62,081 bases of DNA from positions 1 through 62,081 of the forward strand of contig CASGAM010000014.1 of assembly GCA_949299545.1 (NCBI GenBank). The letters run 5' to 3'. The notes beneath the pieces were generated by a model, which saw only the letters and a list, made by a program, of their open reading frames with translations, made no database searches and was not told where the DNA came from. The stretch is from an uncultured Prevotellaceae bacterium. GTDB taxonomy: Bacteria > Bacteroidota > Bacteroidia > Bacteroidales > Bacteroidaceae. Position numbers and translations under genes: made by a program. Below, in pieces: positions 52,557 through 61,311 of this stretch. Each line of letters starts with the position of its first letter. The first letter of the stretch is position 1.

Positions 52557-52829
52557 TTACTGCATTTTTTCCTTTAACAATGTGCTAGCTTTGAAATTCA
52601 ACACTAATTTGGGAGGAACTAACATACGCTGCTGCGTTGCAGGATTAACGACTACACGTTCCAATTTCTTCTTCACCTCAAAAGTCCCGAAATTTTGAAT
52701 TGCAATGGATTTATCGTCAACGAGAAATTCTGTCATCCCGGCAACAAGGTCATTCATTGCCGAAATTGTATCTTTGGTGGTGTAGCCCATTCTATTTGCC
52801 AATTCTGAGATAAATTCCTTATTGTTCAT
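52557..52829 (-). CDS. HU-family DNA-binding protein
   Basis: The 90-residue protein matches HU/IHF in length and pattern: helical N-terminus (NNKEFISELANRMGYTTKDTISAMNDLV), then the beta-arm segment IAIQNFGTFEVKKKLERVVVNPATQQRMLVPP with the Asn-Pro arm tip, and a final helix. It is a nucleoid protein that bends DNA. It sits between rimO (11 nt upstream) and the HU-LysM gene, and is probably an ancestor or partner of that HU domain. Confidence 0.92.
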   Translation of the reverse strand: MNNKEFISELANRMGYTTKDTISAMNDLVAGMTEFLVDDKSIAIQNFGTFEVKKKLERVVVNPATQQRMLVPPKLVLNFKASTLLKEKMQ

Positions 52830-52840
52830 ACCGTCTGTTT

Positions 52841-54142
52841 TTATTTTAATACTGTTCCATACAAATCAAAATCATCAGAATCCGTCACCTTTACTTGATA
52901 AAAATCTCCTACTGATAGTTGGCAGTCTTTGACTGATATTAAAACTTCCGGATCAACTTCCGGGGAATCAAACTCCGTCCGTCCAATATAATAATCACCT
53001 TCAATTCTGTCTATAATAACTTTAAATATCCCACCTATTTTCTCAGCTGCCACCTCGGCTGATATTTTCTGTTGGACAGTCATCAATTTATCTAAACGAT
53101 ACCGTTTAACATCATCAGGAACGTCATCTTTATAATGCTCTGCCGAATAAGTTCCCTCTTCCTCCGAATATGCAAATGCGCCCAATCGGTCAAACTTAGC
53201 TTCCTTTATGAATTCCAGTAGTTCCATAAAGTCTTCTCCCGTCTCACCCGGAAATCCGACCATCATAGTCGTCCGCAAATGTATTCCTGGAACTTCCTCA
53301 CGCATTTTCTTTATCAATTCAAGAGTCTGCTCTTTCGTAACATGGCGGCGCATGCGTTCAAGCACGGAATCACTGATATGCTGCAAGGCTATATCTATGT
53401 ATTTACATACATTATCTTTTTCACGAATAACTCTAAGAAGTTCAAGAGGGAATGCCGCAGGATAAGCATAATGAAGACGAATCCATTCAACACCGGGTAT
53501 ATTAGAAATACGTTCTATCAATTCGGGCAAGCACTGACGTTTATACAAATCCACGCCATAGTATGTCAGTTCTTGGGCTATGATTTGGAATTCCTTGACA
53601 CCCTGTGAAACGAGGAAGCGCACTTCCTCCTCTATCTCTTCCATATAACGTGACTTGTGCTTTCCTGTTATAATTGGAATAGCACAATATGCACACTGTC
53701 GGTCACAACCCTCAGATATTTTCAAATATGCGTAATGAGCAGGAGTCGTAAGCTTACGTTCTATTTTCAGTTCATCATGGTAGGCTTTTCCTAAGTCTTC
53801 AATTAATTTCTCCCAATCAAACTTGCCATAGAATTTATCCACTTGCGGTATTTCTTCTGACAATTCTTTTAGATAACGTTCAGACAAACAACCCATCACA
53901 TACAGTTTCTTCAAACGGCCAGCAGCTTTTGCCTCACAAAATTCAAGTATCGTATTAATACTCTCCTCTTTCGCATCTCCTATAAATCCGCACGTATTGA
54001 TAACCGCAATCTCACCATGAGGAGATTCGCTGTCATGTGTAACCTTATAACCATTAGCTTCAAGTTGCCTGAGCAGTTTCTCTGAATCTACCAAATTCTT
54101 TGAGCAACCCAATGTAATTATATCTACAGTATTTTTCCGCAA
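52841..54142 (-). CDS. rimO: Ribosomal protein S12 methylthiotransferase RimO
   Basis: The 433-residue radical-SAM enzyme beta-methylthiolates an aspartate of ribosomal protein S12. N-terminal UPF0004 cysteines occur in TLGCSKN, INTCGF and MGCLSER. The radical-SAM cluster motif is CDRQCAYC (GCDRQCAYCAIP). A C-terminal TRAM-like domain follows (IGRTEFDSPEVDPEVLI). The sequence LGCSKNLVDSE distinguishes RimO from MiaB. It lies 18 nt after ftsY. Confidence 0.95.
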   Translation of the reverse strand: MRKNTVDIITLGCSKNLVDSEKLLRQLEANGYKVTHDSESPHGEIAVINTCGFIGDAKEESINTILEFCEAKAAGRLKKLYVMGCLSERYLKELSEEIPQVDKFYGKFDWEKLIEDLGKAYHDELKIERKLTTPAHYAYLKISEGCDRQCAYCAIPIITGKHKSRYMEEIEEEVRFLVSQGVKEFQIIAQELTYYGVDLYKRQCLPELIERISNIPGVEWIRLHYAYPAAFPLELLRVIREKDNVCKYIDIALQHISDSVLERMRRHVTKEQTLELIKKMREEVPGIHLRTTMMVGFPGETGEDFMELLEFIKEAKFDRLGAFAYSEEEGTYSAEHYKDDVPDDVKRYRLDKLMTVQQKISAEVAAEKIGGIFKVIIDRIEGDYYIGRTEFDSPEVDPEVLISVKDCQLSVGDFYQVKVTDSDDFDLYGTVLK

Positions 54143-54160
54143 AACAATCTTCGTTTTATA

Positions 54161-55129
54161 TTAAGAATTCAAATTAGATGTCCCAAACAAAGAATTGACG
54201 AACTCTGCTCTGTTAAACGGTTGCAAGTCTTCCAGACCTTCCCCCAAACCGATATAACGAACAGGTATCTTAAACTGGTCTGAAATGCCGATAACAACGC
54301 CTCCCTTGGCAGTCCCGTCCAATTTGGTGATAGCCATACTGGTCACTTCTGTCGCAATGGTAAACTGTTTGGCCTGCTCAAAAGCATTCTGCCCCGTACT
54401 GCCGTCAAGCACCAACATGACATCATGGGGCGCATCCGGTACCACTTTCTGCATAACACGCTTGATTTTACTCAACTCATCCATCAATCCTTTTTTGTTA
54501 TGCAAGCGACCGGCAGTATCAATCAACACAACATCTGCATCATTAGCCACGGCAGAACTGAGTGTATCAAATGCGACAGAAGCCGGGTCACTACCCATCT
54601 GCTGCTTAACTACAGGAACTCCAACTCGCTCACCCCATATCACCAACTGTTCAACGGCTGCCGCACGGAACGTATCCGCAGCTCCCAAATAAACTTTCTT
54701 ACCAGCCTCTTTAAACTGATAAGCCAATTTACCGATGGTTGTCGTTTTGCCCACTCCATTTACTCCAACCACCATGATCACGTATGGTTTTTTACCCTCA
54801 GGAATAACAAAGCCTTCCGTGTCCTCCGTATTATTCTCTATCAACAGTGCGGCAATTTCTTCTCGAAGTATATTGTTAAGTTCAGCTGTAGTAACATATT
54901 TATCGCGTGCCACCCGCGTTTCAATACGTTTGATAATATTAAGCGTCGTATCAACGCCTACATCTGATGTCACCAAAACCTCTTCGAGATTATCTAACAC
55001 CTCATCGTCTACTTTGGATTTTCCAGCAACAGCCCTCGTTATTTTACCAAAAAAACTCTCCTTTGTTTTTTCAAGTCCTTTATCTAACGTCTCCTTCTTC
55101 TCTTTGGAAAAAAAACTGAATATTCCCAT
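54161..55129 (-). CDS. ftsY: Signal recognition particle receptor FtsY
   Basis: The 322-residue NG-domain GTPase receives SRP-ribosome complexes at the inner membrane. G-motifs are visible: G1 GVNGVGKTT near residue 122, AADTFRAAAVEQL, G3 DTAGR, G4 TKLDGTAKGG, and the closing GLGEGLEDLQPF. The long acidic A domain of E. coli FtsY is absent, as is common in this phylum; the N-terminus MGIFSFFSKEKKE may act as a membrane-targeting helix. It heads the ftsY-rimO-HU-HU/LysM unit with its own promoter. Confidence 0.95.
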   Translation of the reverse strand: MGIFSFFSKEKKETLDKGLEKTKESFFGKITRAVAGKSKVDDEVLDNLEEVLVTSDVGVDTTLNIIKRIETRVARDKYVTTAELNNILREEIAALLIENNTEDTEGFVIPEGKKPYVIMVVGVNGVGKTTTIGKLAYQFKEAGKKVYLGAADTFRAAAVEQLVIWGERVGVPVVKQQMGSDPASVAFDTLSSAVANDADVVLIDTAGRLHNKKGLMDELSKIKRVMQKVVPDAPHDVMLVLDGSTGQNAFEQAKQFTIATEVTSMAITKLDGTAKGGVVIGISDQFKIPVRYIGLGEGLEDLQPFNRAEFVNSLFGTSNLNS

Positions 55130-55154
55130 GTAGCGTGTTGTTTATATTTATGTA

Positions 55155-55162
55155 CAAAGATA
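55155..55162 (-). promoter_or_regulatory. -7 element (TATCTTTG) for ftsY
   Basis: TATCTTTG on the minus strand (55162-55155) lies 25 nt before the ftsY start. The expected -33 position reads GTG rather than TTG. Confidence 0.5.
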
Positions 55163-55191
55163 ACATAACTTTTTTTAATTCACACATATAA

Positions 55192-55232
55192 ACAAAAAAA
55201 AATCCCTTCCCGCCAACAGGCGAAAAGGGATT
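55192..55232 (-). terminator. Intrinsic terminator after DUF4295
   Basis: AATCCCTT (55201-55208) pairs with AAGGGATT (55225-55232) around a CGCC/GGCG inner stem. On the minus strand a run of nine T residues follows, a textbook terminator for the rpmB-rpmG-DUF4295 unit. Confidence 0.85.
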
Positions 55233-55266
55233 GTATATTTATTGTCTTCTGATTCTATCCAACAAA

Positions 55267-55425
55267 TTAGTTTTTGAAGAAATCTTTAACAGCTTCATTC
55301 GGAACCATTTGTTCGTCAAAGATATAAGAGCCTGTCTTAGGACTCTTCACCATTTTAATCACCTTCGTGTAGGAACGTCCGTCTGTTTTACCGGTCTGGA
55401 GCGTTGCCACTGTCTTTTTTGCCAT
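55267..55425 (-). CDS. DUF4295 family small protein
   Basis: The 52-residue protein reads MAKKTVATLQTGKT at the start and ends in VPNEAVKDFFKN; it has the Bacteroidetes DUF4295 look (KVIKMVKSPKTGSYIFDEQM). Members are almost always encoded after rpmG and are probably ribosome-associated; the function is unknown. It begins 9 nt after rpmG. Its codons are clean and the start is the only in-frame ATG in position. Confidence 0.9.
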   Translation of the reverse strand: MAKKTVATLQTGKTDGRSYTKVIKMVKSPKTGSYIFDEQMVPNEAVKDFFKN

Positions 55426-55434
55426 AGTATTCTA

Positions 55435-55623
55435 TTATTTAATTTCTTTATGAACGGTCATTCTCTTCAGGATCGGATTGTATTTTTTCAATTCCAGTCT
55501 TTCAGGAGTATTTTTTCTATTCTTCATGGTCACATATCGTGAAGTTCCGGGAAGACCACTCTCCTTCATCTCTGTACATTCCAATATCACCTGCACTCTA
55601 TTACCTTTAGCTTTCTTTGCCAT
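55435..55623 (-). CDS. rpmG: 50S ribosomal protein L33
   Basis: The 62-residue protein has the L33 pattern ([39 protein letters not shown]). It is the zinc-free form, lacking the CxxC pairs. It lies 15 nt after rpmB. Confidence 0.95.
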   Translation of the reverse strand: MAKKAKGNRVQVILECTEMKESGLPGTSRYVTMKNRKNTPERLELKKYNPILKRMTVHKEIK

Positions 55624-55638
55624 AAGTATACCTCCTAA

Positions 55639-55899
55639 TTAAGCAATTACTTTAATGCTTTTCCAATCACAATAGCCTTTCTCTACCGCATTGTTCAACG
55701 CAGCATCAAGACCTACTTTGTTGATATAACGCAATCCAGCTGCGCTAATCTTCAGAACGATCCAGCAATCTTGCTCAACATAGTAGAACTTTTTTGTAAA
55801 CAAGTTCACATCAAAACTTCTCTTTGTGCGACGTTTTGAATGAGAAACATTGTTACCAATCATGGCTTTCTTTCCCGTAATTTGACAAATCTTAGACAT
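55639..55899 (-). CDS. rpmB: 50S ribosomal protein L28
   Basis: The 86-residue protein begins [27 protein letters not shown], the conserved L28 start; upstream in-frame codons to 55941 extend the frame but lack conservation, so this Met is chosen. The DLNL-type region ([14 protein letters not shown]) and [18 protein letters not shown] follow. It is the first gene of the L28-L33-DUF4295 unit. Confidence 0.95.
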   Translation of the reverse strand: MSKICQITGKKAMIGNNVSHSKRRTKRSFDVNLFTKKFYYVEQDCWIVLKISAAGLRYINKVGLDAALNNAVEKGYCDWKSIKVIA

Positions 55900-55949
55900 T
55901 TCTATCTTCCTTTCTGTTAATTCTCTAATAGCTTCCTTCAAACAGAGTG

Positions 55950-55980
55950 CAAAATTAATACTTAAAATTCAAACTAACAA
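55950..55980 (-). promoter_or_regulatory. Promoter of rpmB-rpmG-DUF4295
   Basis: On the minus strand TTG (55980-55978), 20 nt, then TAATTTTG (55957-55950): a perfect promoter ending about 50 nt before rpmB. Confidence 0.7.
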
Positions 55981-55997
55981 GTATTTTTTTTAAAAAA

Positions 55998-56501
55998 TCA
56001 CTCTTCTTCTATCGGATGACGTTTTTTAAGTAAATCCAATAAAAGCTGTAAAGCTACCAATGTAGCCTTTGCCAAATTGACATCACGTCCTTCGTCCCCT
56101 TCAATTTTTTCCACAACAAATTCATCTTTATCACCAACTGCGATCCAAATTGTACCCACCTCAGCTTCATCACCGCCTCCAGGTCCGGCATAACCCGTCA
56201 CTGCCACAACATAGGTTGCTTCCATCACCTTTAAAGCCCCTTCTGCCATTGCCTGTACGACGTCCGAACTGACTGCGCCTTTCTCTTCAAGCAGTTTTTC
56301 GGAAACGCCCAGCAGCTTTATTTTCAGTTCATTCGTGTACGGTATAACACCACCCTTATAATATGTCGAACTACCCGGCACTGACGTTATGGCGGAAGCT
56401 ATCTGTCCTGACGTACAACTTTCTGCTGTACACAATGTTTCCCCAGCCTTCCATAAAATAGGGCTGATTTCCCTACTTATAATCTTAGACTCTACATTCA
56501 T
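55998..56501 (-). CDS. pncC: CinA-family nicotinamide-nucleotide amidase
   Basis: The 167-residue protein is the stand-alone CinA C-terminal domain. TLCTAESCTSGQIASAITSVPGSSTYYKGGVIPYTNELK is the family signature, and AVTGYAGPGGGDEAEVGTIWIAV holds the conserved glycine-rich loop. It deamidates nicotinamide mononucleotide in pyridine nucleotide recycling. It lies 12 nt after tsaD. Confidence 0.9.
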   Translation of the reverse strand: MNVESKIISREISPILWKAGETLCTAESCTSGQIASAITSVPGSSTYYKGGVIPYTNELKIKLLGVSEKLLEEKGAVSSDVVQAMAEGALKVMEATYVVAVTGYAGPGGGDEAEVGTIWIAVGDKDEFVVEKIEGDEGRDVNLAKATLVALQLLLDLLKKRHPIEEE

Positions 56502-56513
56502 ATTACGATCAAT

Positions 56514-57542
56514 TTATTTTAATGTTACTCTTGAATATGCCGGCAAATCAATGCTGCAAAAATCACCGTCCAAATATTTAAAATACCCCGTGATGGCTAT
56601 CATTGCTGCATTATCCGTTGTATAGCTGAATTTGGGAATAAAGATATTCCACCCATACTTGACTGCATGTTCCCTAAATGCGTTCCGCAAACCGTTGTTA
56701 GCTGACACACCCCCAGCTACAGCCACTTCCTTTATACCTGCATCTTTGACTGCTTTTCTCAATTTATCCATCAAAATATCCACTATAGTAAATTCCAATG
56801 AAGCGGCTAAATCTTCCTTATGATGTTCAATAAACTCAGGATCTTCCTTCAGCCAATCACGCAGCGAATACAAGAAAGAAGTTTTTAACCCGCTGAAACT
56901 GTAATCATATCCTTCGATATGAGGTTTGGCAAACGTATATGCCGTAGGATTTCCCTGACGAGCAAGCCGGTCTATAATAGGGCCTCCGGGATATCCCAGC
57001 CCCATCACTTTGGAACATTTGTCAATCGCTTCACCGGCTGCATCGTCAATTGTCTGTCCCAGCACCTGCATATCATTATAGGCATTAACCCGGATAATCT
57101 GCGAATTTCCACCGCTCACCAACAAACAAAGGAATGGATATTGCGGCTGCCTATCTTCCGAACCTGCTTCTTTTATAAAATGCGCCAAAACATGCCCTTG
57201 TAAATGATTGATATCAATCATCGGAATCCCCAGCGAGCGGGCTAAACCCTTGGCAAAAGACACACCGACCAGCAAAGACCCCATCAAACCGGGGCCGCGA
57301 GTAAACGCAACAGCAGACAACTCGGAACGTTCGACACCAGCTCTTTTTAAAGCTTGGTCCACAACCGGTACCACATTTTGCTGATGAGCGCGCGACGCCA
57401 GCTCAGGCACGACCCCCCCATAGGCTTCATGCACGCTTTGATTAGCCGTCACATTACTCAGCAAAACACCATTGCGGATGACAGCTGCCGAAGTATCATC
57501 ACAACTTGACTCTATACCTAATATTATTACGTCTTTTTCCAT
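56514..57542 (-). CDS. tsaD: tRNA N6-adenosine threonylcarbamoyltransferase TsaD
   Basis: The 342-residue protein has the TsaD blocks: ILGIESSCDDTSAAVI, the metal-binding INHLQGHVLAHFI (HxxxH), FLCLLVSGGNSQII, DDAAGEAIDKCSKVMGLGYPGGP, and VAVAGGVSANNGLR. It transfers the threonylcarbamoyl group to A37 of ANN-decoding tRNAs with TsaB and TsaE. It lies 33 nt after map and upstream of cinA. Confidence 0.95.
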   Translation of the reverse strand: MEKDVIILGIESSCDDTSAAVIRNGVLLSNVTANQSVHEAYGGVVPELASRAHQQNVVPVVDQALKRAGVERSELSAVAFTRGPGLMGSLLVGVSFAKGLARSLGIPMIDINHLQGHVLAHFIKEAGSEDRQPQYPFLCLLVSGGNSQIIRVNAYNDMQVLGQTIDDAAGEAIDKCSKVMGLGYPGGPIIDRLARQGNPTAYTFAKPHIEGYDYSFSGLKTSFLYSLRDWLKEDPEFIEHHKEDLAASLEFTIVDILMDKLRKAVKDAGIKEVAVAGGVSANNGLRNAFREHAVKYGWNIFIPKFSYTTDNAAMIAITGYFKYLDGDFCSIDLPAYSRVTLK

Positions 57543-57575
57543 CGCAATTTTTGTTTGTCTTAATACTTACGAACA

Positions 57576-58433
57576 TCAGTACGTAAGAATCTCCAACCCA
57601 TCATCTGTCATGACAAATGTATGTTCCCACTGAGCGCTGGGCAACTCATCCTCCGTTACGACGGTCCACCCATCTTCTTCATCAACGAACACGCGCCAAT
57701 CCCCCATATTAATCATCGGCTCTATTGTAAACACCATACCAGGTACCAACAACATACCTGTTCCCTTCCTGCCAAAATGCTCCACATCCGGTTCTTCATG
57801 AAATTCCAGCCCCACGCCGTGCCCGCACAAGTCACGCACCACACTGAAACCATTCTTTTTGGCATGCTTTTCTATGGCATTGCCTATATCTCCCACAAAT
57901 CCATACGGACGTGCTGCATTCCTACCTATTTCCAGGCACTCCTTAGCCACATCCACCAGTCTTTGCTTTTCAGGCGTCGTCTGCCCTATCACAAACATAC
58001 GGGATGCATCACTATAATAACCGTCCAAAATGGTAGAGACATCCACATTAACAATGTCCCCCTCTTCAAGTATTTCAAACTCATTGGGGATGCCGTGGCA
58101 TACCACCTCGTTCACCGACGTACAGACACTTTTCGGAAAGCCTTCATAGTTCAACGGCGCAGGTATTGCCCCATGACTGACAGTATAATCATACACCATC
58201 TCATCTATCTCCAGTGTGCTCATTCCGGCACGAATCTCACGTGCAACCAAATCCAACACACCTGTATTGACCTCCCCACTACGCCTTATACCTTCAATTT
58301 GTTCCGGTGTTTTAATCAGTTTTCTCGTCGGCACCAGGCAACCCTTATTCTGAAAATACAAAATTTTCTTATCCATTTCAGTCAGCTCGCTACCTTTCGG
58401 GACAGTCCAATTATGCCTTATTCTTTTAATCAT
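57576..58433 (-). CDS. map: Type I methionine aminopeptidase
   Basis: The 285-residue enzyme has the five metal ligands of MetAP: VNVDVSTILDGYYSDASR (two Asp), GHGVGLEFHEEP (His), FTIEPMIN (Glu) and a final Glu in WEHTFVMTDDG. About 38 extra residues precede the catalytic domain (MIKRIRHNWTVPKGSELTEM and so on). Bacteroidetes often have a second map in the ribosomal-protein cluster, so this may be the accessory copy (inference). It begins the map-tsaD-cinA run. Confidence 0.94.
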   Translation of the reverse strand: MIKRIRHNWTVPKGSELTEMDKKILYFQNKGCLVPTRKLIKTPEQIEGIRRSGEVNTGVLDLVAREIRAGMSTLEIDEMVYDYTVSHGAIPAPLNYEGFPKSVCTSVNEVVCHGIPNEFEILEEGDIVNVDVSTILDGYYSDASRMFVIGQTTPEKQRLVDVAKECLEIGRNAARPYGFVGDIGNAIEKHAKKNGFSVVRDLCGHGVGLEFHEEPDVEHFGRKGTGMLLVPGMVFTIEPMINMGDWRVFVDEEDGWTVVTEDELPSAQWEHTFVMTDDGLEILTY

Positions 58434-58844
58434 CGATTATACATTTATCGTGTACAAAATTACGATAAAAAATCCAAGTACAAATACAAAGCACCTTAAT
58501 TTTCCGTAAACAAAGATATACTTCACCCTCTTGCCATCCCCCCAATGACCGGACACATTTATATACACCACAAATTCAAATCACATTTCACCTCAAAACA
58601 TCTGCATCATTCACATATATATAAGCGTATACATAAGCACCAAGGAAATCATCACACGAGGCGCAATTATCAAACTGTCAAAAAGAAAGCATTTTATATA
58701 ATAAACCACCTTATTGCCACATAAACAACAACGACAAAACAAAATAAGACAAACAGACGATATAATCACAAAGTTAACAATTAGCAGAAAAACAAAGAAA
58801 AATCATTTTTTTTAAAAGAAAAACGTATTTTTTTGCTTCAAAAA
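58434..58844. other. Divergent gene-free gap between map and gdhA
   Basis: No gene, tRNA or clear hairpin is seen. The AT-rich gap carries the map promoter at its left end and the gdhA promoter at its right end; the middle is rich in ACA/ATA runs. Confidence 0.6.
58455..58483 (-). promoter_or_regulatory. Promoter of map-tsaD-cinA
   Basis: On the minus strand TTG (58483-58481), 18 nt, then TAATTTTG (58462-58455), 21 nt before the map start. Confidence 0.55.
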
Positions 58845-58875
58845 TTTGCCAAATAACGACTTTTATGTATTTTTG
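58845..58875 (+). promoter_or_regulatory. Promoter of gdhA
   Basis: TTTG (58845-58848), 19 nt, TATTTTTG (58868-58875): a full-match promoter giving a leader of about 37 nt. Confidence 0.7.
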
Positions 58876-58918
58876 CACCGCAATCAAACAAAACAAACCA
58901 ATAAATACAATAAATATT

Positions 58919-60253
58919 ATGAATGCAGCTAAGGTTTTAGAAGATTTAAAGAAAAGATTCCCCGGTGAAAACGAATACCACCAAGCAGTAGAAGAGGTAT
59001 TAGGTACTATTGAAGAAGAATATAACAAACACCCTGAATTCGAAAAGGCAAATCTCATAGAGCGTCTTTGTATCCCCGATCGTATTTATTCATTCCGAGT
59101 AACATGGGTTGACGACAAAGGCAACGTACAAACAAACATGGGTTACCGCGTTCAACACAACAACGCCATCGGTCCATACAAAGGCGGTTTGCGTTTCCAC
59201 CCCTCAGTAAATCCTTCAATTTTGAAATTCCTCGCTTTTGAGCAGACGTTCAAGAACTCTTTAACAACACTGCCAATGGGTGGCGGCAAGGGTGGATCAG
59301 ACTTCAACCCGGCCGGAAAATCAGACGCAGAAATCATGCGTTTCTGCCAGGCATTCATGACAGAACTTTGGAGATACATCGGTCCTGAAACTGACGTACC
59401 GGCAGGTGATATAGGCGTTGGCGGCCGTGAAGTTGGCTTCCTTTTCGGTATGTACAAGAAGCTGGCTAAAGAATTTACTGGTACACTCACCGGAAAAGCC
59501 ATGGAGTTCGGAGGTTCATTGATCCGTCCTGAAGCAACCGGCTACGGCAACATCTACTTCTTGCAAGAAATGTTGGCTACACGTGGCTTGGATTTGAAAG
59601 GCAAAGTATGTGCAGTTTCCGGATCCGGCAATGTGGCACAATACACCATCGAAAAAGCCATCGAACTTGGCGCAAAGGTTGTTACATGCTCAGACAGCAA
59701 TGGTTATGTTTACGATCCGGATGGCATCACCACTGAGAAACTCCAGTTTATCTTTGAATTGAAGAACGTTCGCCACGGACGTATCAAGGAATACGCTGAG
59801 AAATTCGGTTGCCAATACTTTGAAGGACAACGCCCATGGGGTGCCAAGTGCGACATCGCGCTTCCGAGTGCCACTCAGAACGAAATCAACGGCGAAGACG
59901 CCCAGAAACTTGTAGACAACGGTTGTATTGCCGTATCAGAAGGCGCCAACATGCCGTCAACTCCGGAAGCCATCCACATCTTCCAGAAAGCAAAACTGCT
60001 TTATGCTCCCGGAAAAGCCTCAAATGCAGGTGGTGTTTCAGTATCCGGTCTGGAAATGTCACAGAACTCACTGAAACTGAGCTGGACACGCGAAGAAGTA
60101 GACGCACGTCTCCACCAGATAATGAAGAGCATCCACGAGTCATGTGTTAAATACGGAACTCAAGCCGACGGCTATATCAATTATGTCAAGGGCGCAAACG
60201 TTGCAGGCTTCATCAAGGTTGCCAACGCAATGATGGCTCAAGGCATTGTATAA
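58919..60253 (+). CDS. gdhA: Glutamate dehydrogenase (NAD(P)-dependent, hexameric)
   Basis: The 444-residue enzyme interconverts 2-oxoglutarate plus ammonium and glutamate. Visible blocks are the substrate-binding lysine region LPMGGGKGGSDFNPAGKSD, VPAGDIGVGGREVGFLFG, and the Rossmann motif VSGSGNVAQYTIEKAIELG. The start chosen is MNAAKVLEDLKKRFPG, which aligns with the family; a more upstream in-frame ATG at 58865 lies inside the promoter. A strong terminator follows, so it is monocistronic. Confidence 0.96.
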   Translation: MNAAKVLEDLKKRFPGENEYHQAVEEVLGTIEEEYNKHPEFEKANLIERLCIPDRIYSFRVTWVDDKGNVQTNMGYRVQHNNAIGPYKGGLRFHPSVNPSILKFLAFEQTFKNSLTTLPMGGGKGGSDFNPAGKSDAEIMRFCQAFMTELWRYIGPETDVPAGDIGVGGREVGFLFGMYKKLAKEFTGTLTGKAMEFGGSLIRPEATGYGNIYFLQEMLATRGLDLKGKVCAVSGSGNVAQYTIEKAIELGAKVVTCSDSNGYVYDPDGITTEKLQFIFELKNVRHGRIKEYAEKFGCQYFEGQRPWGAKCDIALPSATQNEINGEDAQKLVDNGCIAVSEGANMPSTPEAIHIFQKAKLLYAPGKASNAGGVSVSGLEMSQNSLKLSWTREEVDARLHQIMKSIHESCVKYGTQADGYINYVKGANVAGFIKVANAMMAQGIV

Positions 60254-60286
60254 AAAGACAAAACATTTTACACTCATAGACTATCT

Positions 60287-60326
60287 GAGAGCATGCAATA
60301 TTTTCCTGCATGCTCTCATTTTTTAT
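60287..60326 (+). terminator. Intrinsic terminator after gdhA
   Basis: GAGAGCATGCA (60287-60297) and TGCATGCTCTC (60307-60317) form a perfect 11-bp stem, followed by ATTTTTTATT. Confidence 0.88.
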
Positions 60327-60348
60327 TAAACATAAATACCATCCGAAC

Positions 60349-61311
60349 ATGATACAAGACAACCGTATCTGCCAACTATTCAACATTCGCTATCCCATCA
60401 TTGCCGGAGGCATGGTCTGGTGTAGTGGCTGGAGGCTTGCATCGGCAGTAAGCGAAGCCGGAGGCTTAGGCCTTATAGGCGCAGGTTCAATGCACCCCGA
60501 AACTCTCCGCGAACACATCAACAAATGCAAAAACGCAACCACCAATACATTTGGCGTAAACATCCCTCTCCTCTATCCCGAAATGGAAACCGCCATACGC
60601 ATCATCATTGAAGAAAAAGTACCAGTCGTATTCACCTCTGCGGGCAACCCAAAGACATGGACTCCCTTATTGAAGAACCACGGCATCACAGTCGCCCATG
60701 TTGTCAGCAGTTCCAAATTCGCCATAAAATGTGAAGAAGCCGGAGCTGACGCCGTAGTAGCAGAAGGATTTGAAGCCGGAGGGCATAACGGACGGGAAGA
60801 AACGACCACCATGTGCCTTGTACCCGCAGTCCGCAATGTCACTTCTCTCCCCCTTATCGCAGCAGGCGGCATCGCGTCGGGAGCCGGCATCGCTGCCGCT
60901 ATGGCACTAGGGGCCGAAGGCGTGCAAATAGGCACCCGGTTTGCCCTGTCCGAGGAAAGTTCCGCCCACGACAACTTCAAGAGCCTGTGCTTGACCCTCA
61001 ACGAAGGCGATACCCGCCTCGTACTGAAACAGCTCGCCCCCACGCGCGTTGTAAAAAGCAGATTATTGGACCGTATACTCGCCGCCGAAGCAACTGGTGC
61101 GCCCGCTGACGAGCTAAAACAGCTACTCGGCAAGGGACGCGCCAAAAAAGGTATGTTTGAAGGCGATCTGGAAGAAGGCGAACTTGAAATAGGACAAATA
61201 GCGTCTACCATCCGGCAGATACTTCCGGCAGCCGACATCATGCAACAACTTATCAAAGAATATGATGCCACGCTATCACGGCTCTGCGACAGCAACCGTC
61301 GTAAGGTTTGA
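60349..61311 (+). CDS. NAD(P)H-dependent flavin oxidoreductase (nitronate monooxygenase/FabK-like)
   Basis: The 320-residue TIM-barrel protein has the FMN-binding series: IRYPIIAGGMVWCSG, SEAGGLGLIGAGSM, TFGVNIPLL, the catalytic-region AEGFEAGGHNG, and PLIAAGGIASGAGIAAAMALGAEGVQIGTRF. These fit FabK-type enoyl-ACP reductases and nitronate monooxygenases, which are hard to separate by eye. The Met at 60349 is chosen because an earlier one falls in the gdhA terminator stem. Normal length; no partner gene. Confidence 0.88.
   Translation: MIQDNRICQLFNIRYPIIAGGMVWCSGWRLASAVSEAGGLGLIGAGSMHPETLREHINKCKNATTNTFGVNIPLLYPEMETAIRIIIEEKVPVVFTSAGNPKTWTPLLKNHGITVAHVVSSSKFAIKCEEAGADAVVAEGFEAGGHNGREETTTMCLVPAVRNVTSLPLIAAGGIASGAGIAAAMALGAEGVQIGTRFALSEESSAHDNFKSLCLTLNEGDTRLVLKQLAPTRVVKSRLLDRILAAEATGAPADELKQLLGKGRAKKGMFEGDLEEGELEIGQIASTIRQILPAADIMQQLIKEYDATLSRLCDSNRRKV

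Noticed and set aside
57621-58499. 292-codon open frame antisense to map
   Set aside because: It lies opposite an unmistakable methionine aminopeptidase and its translation has no recognisable motif; it is a shadow of that gene.
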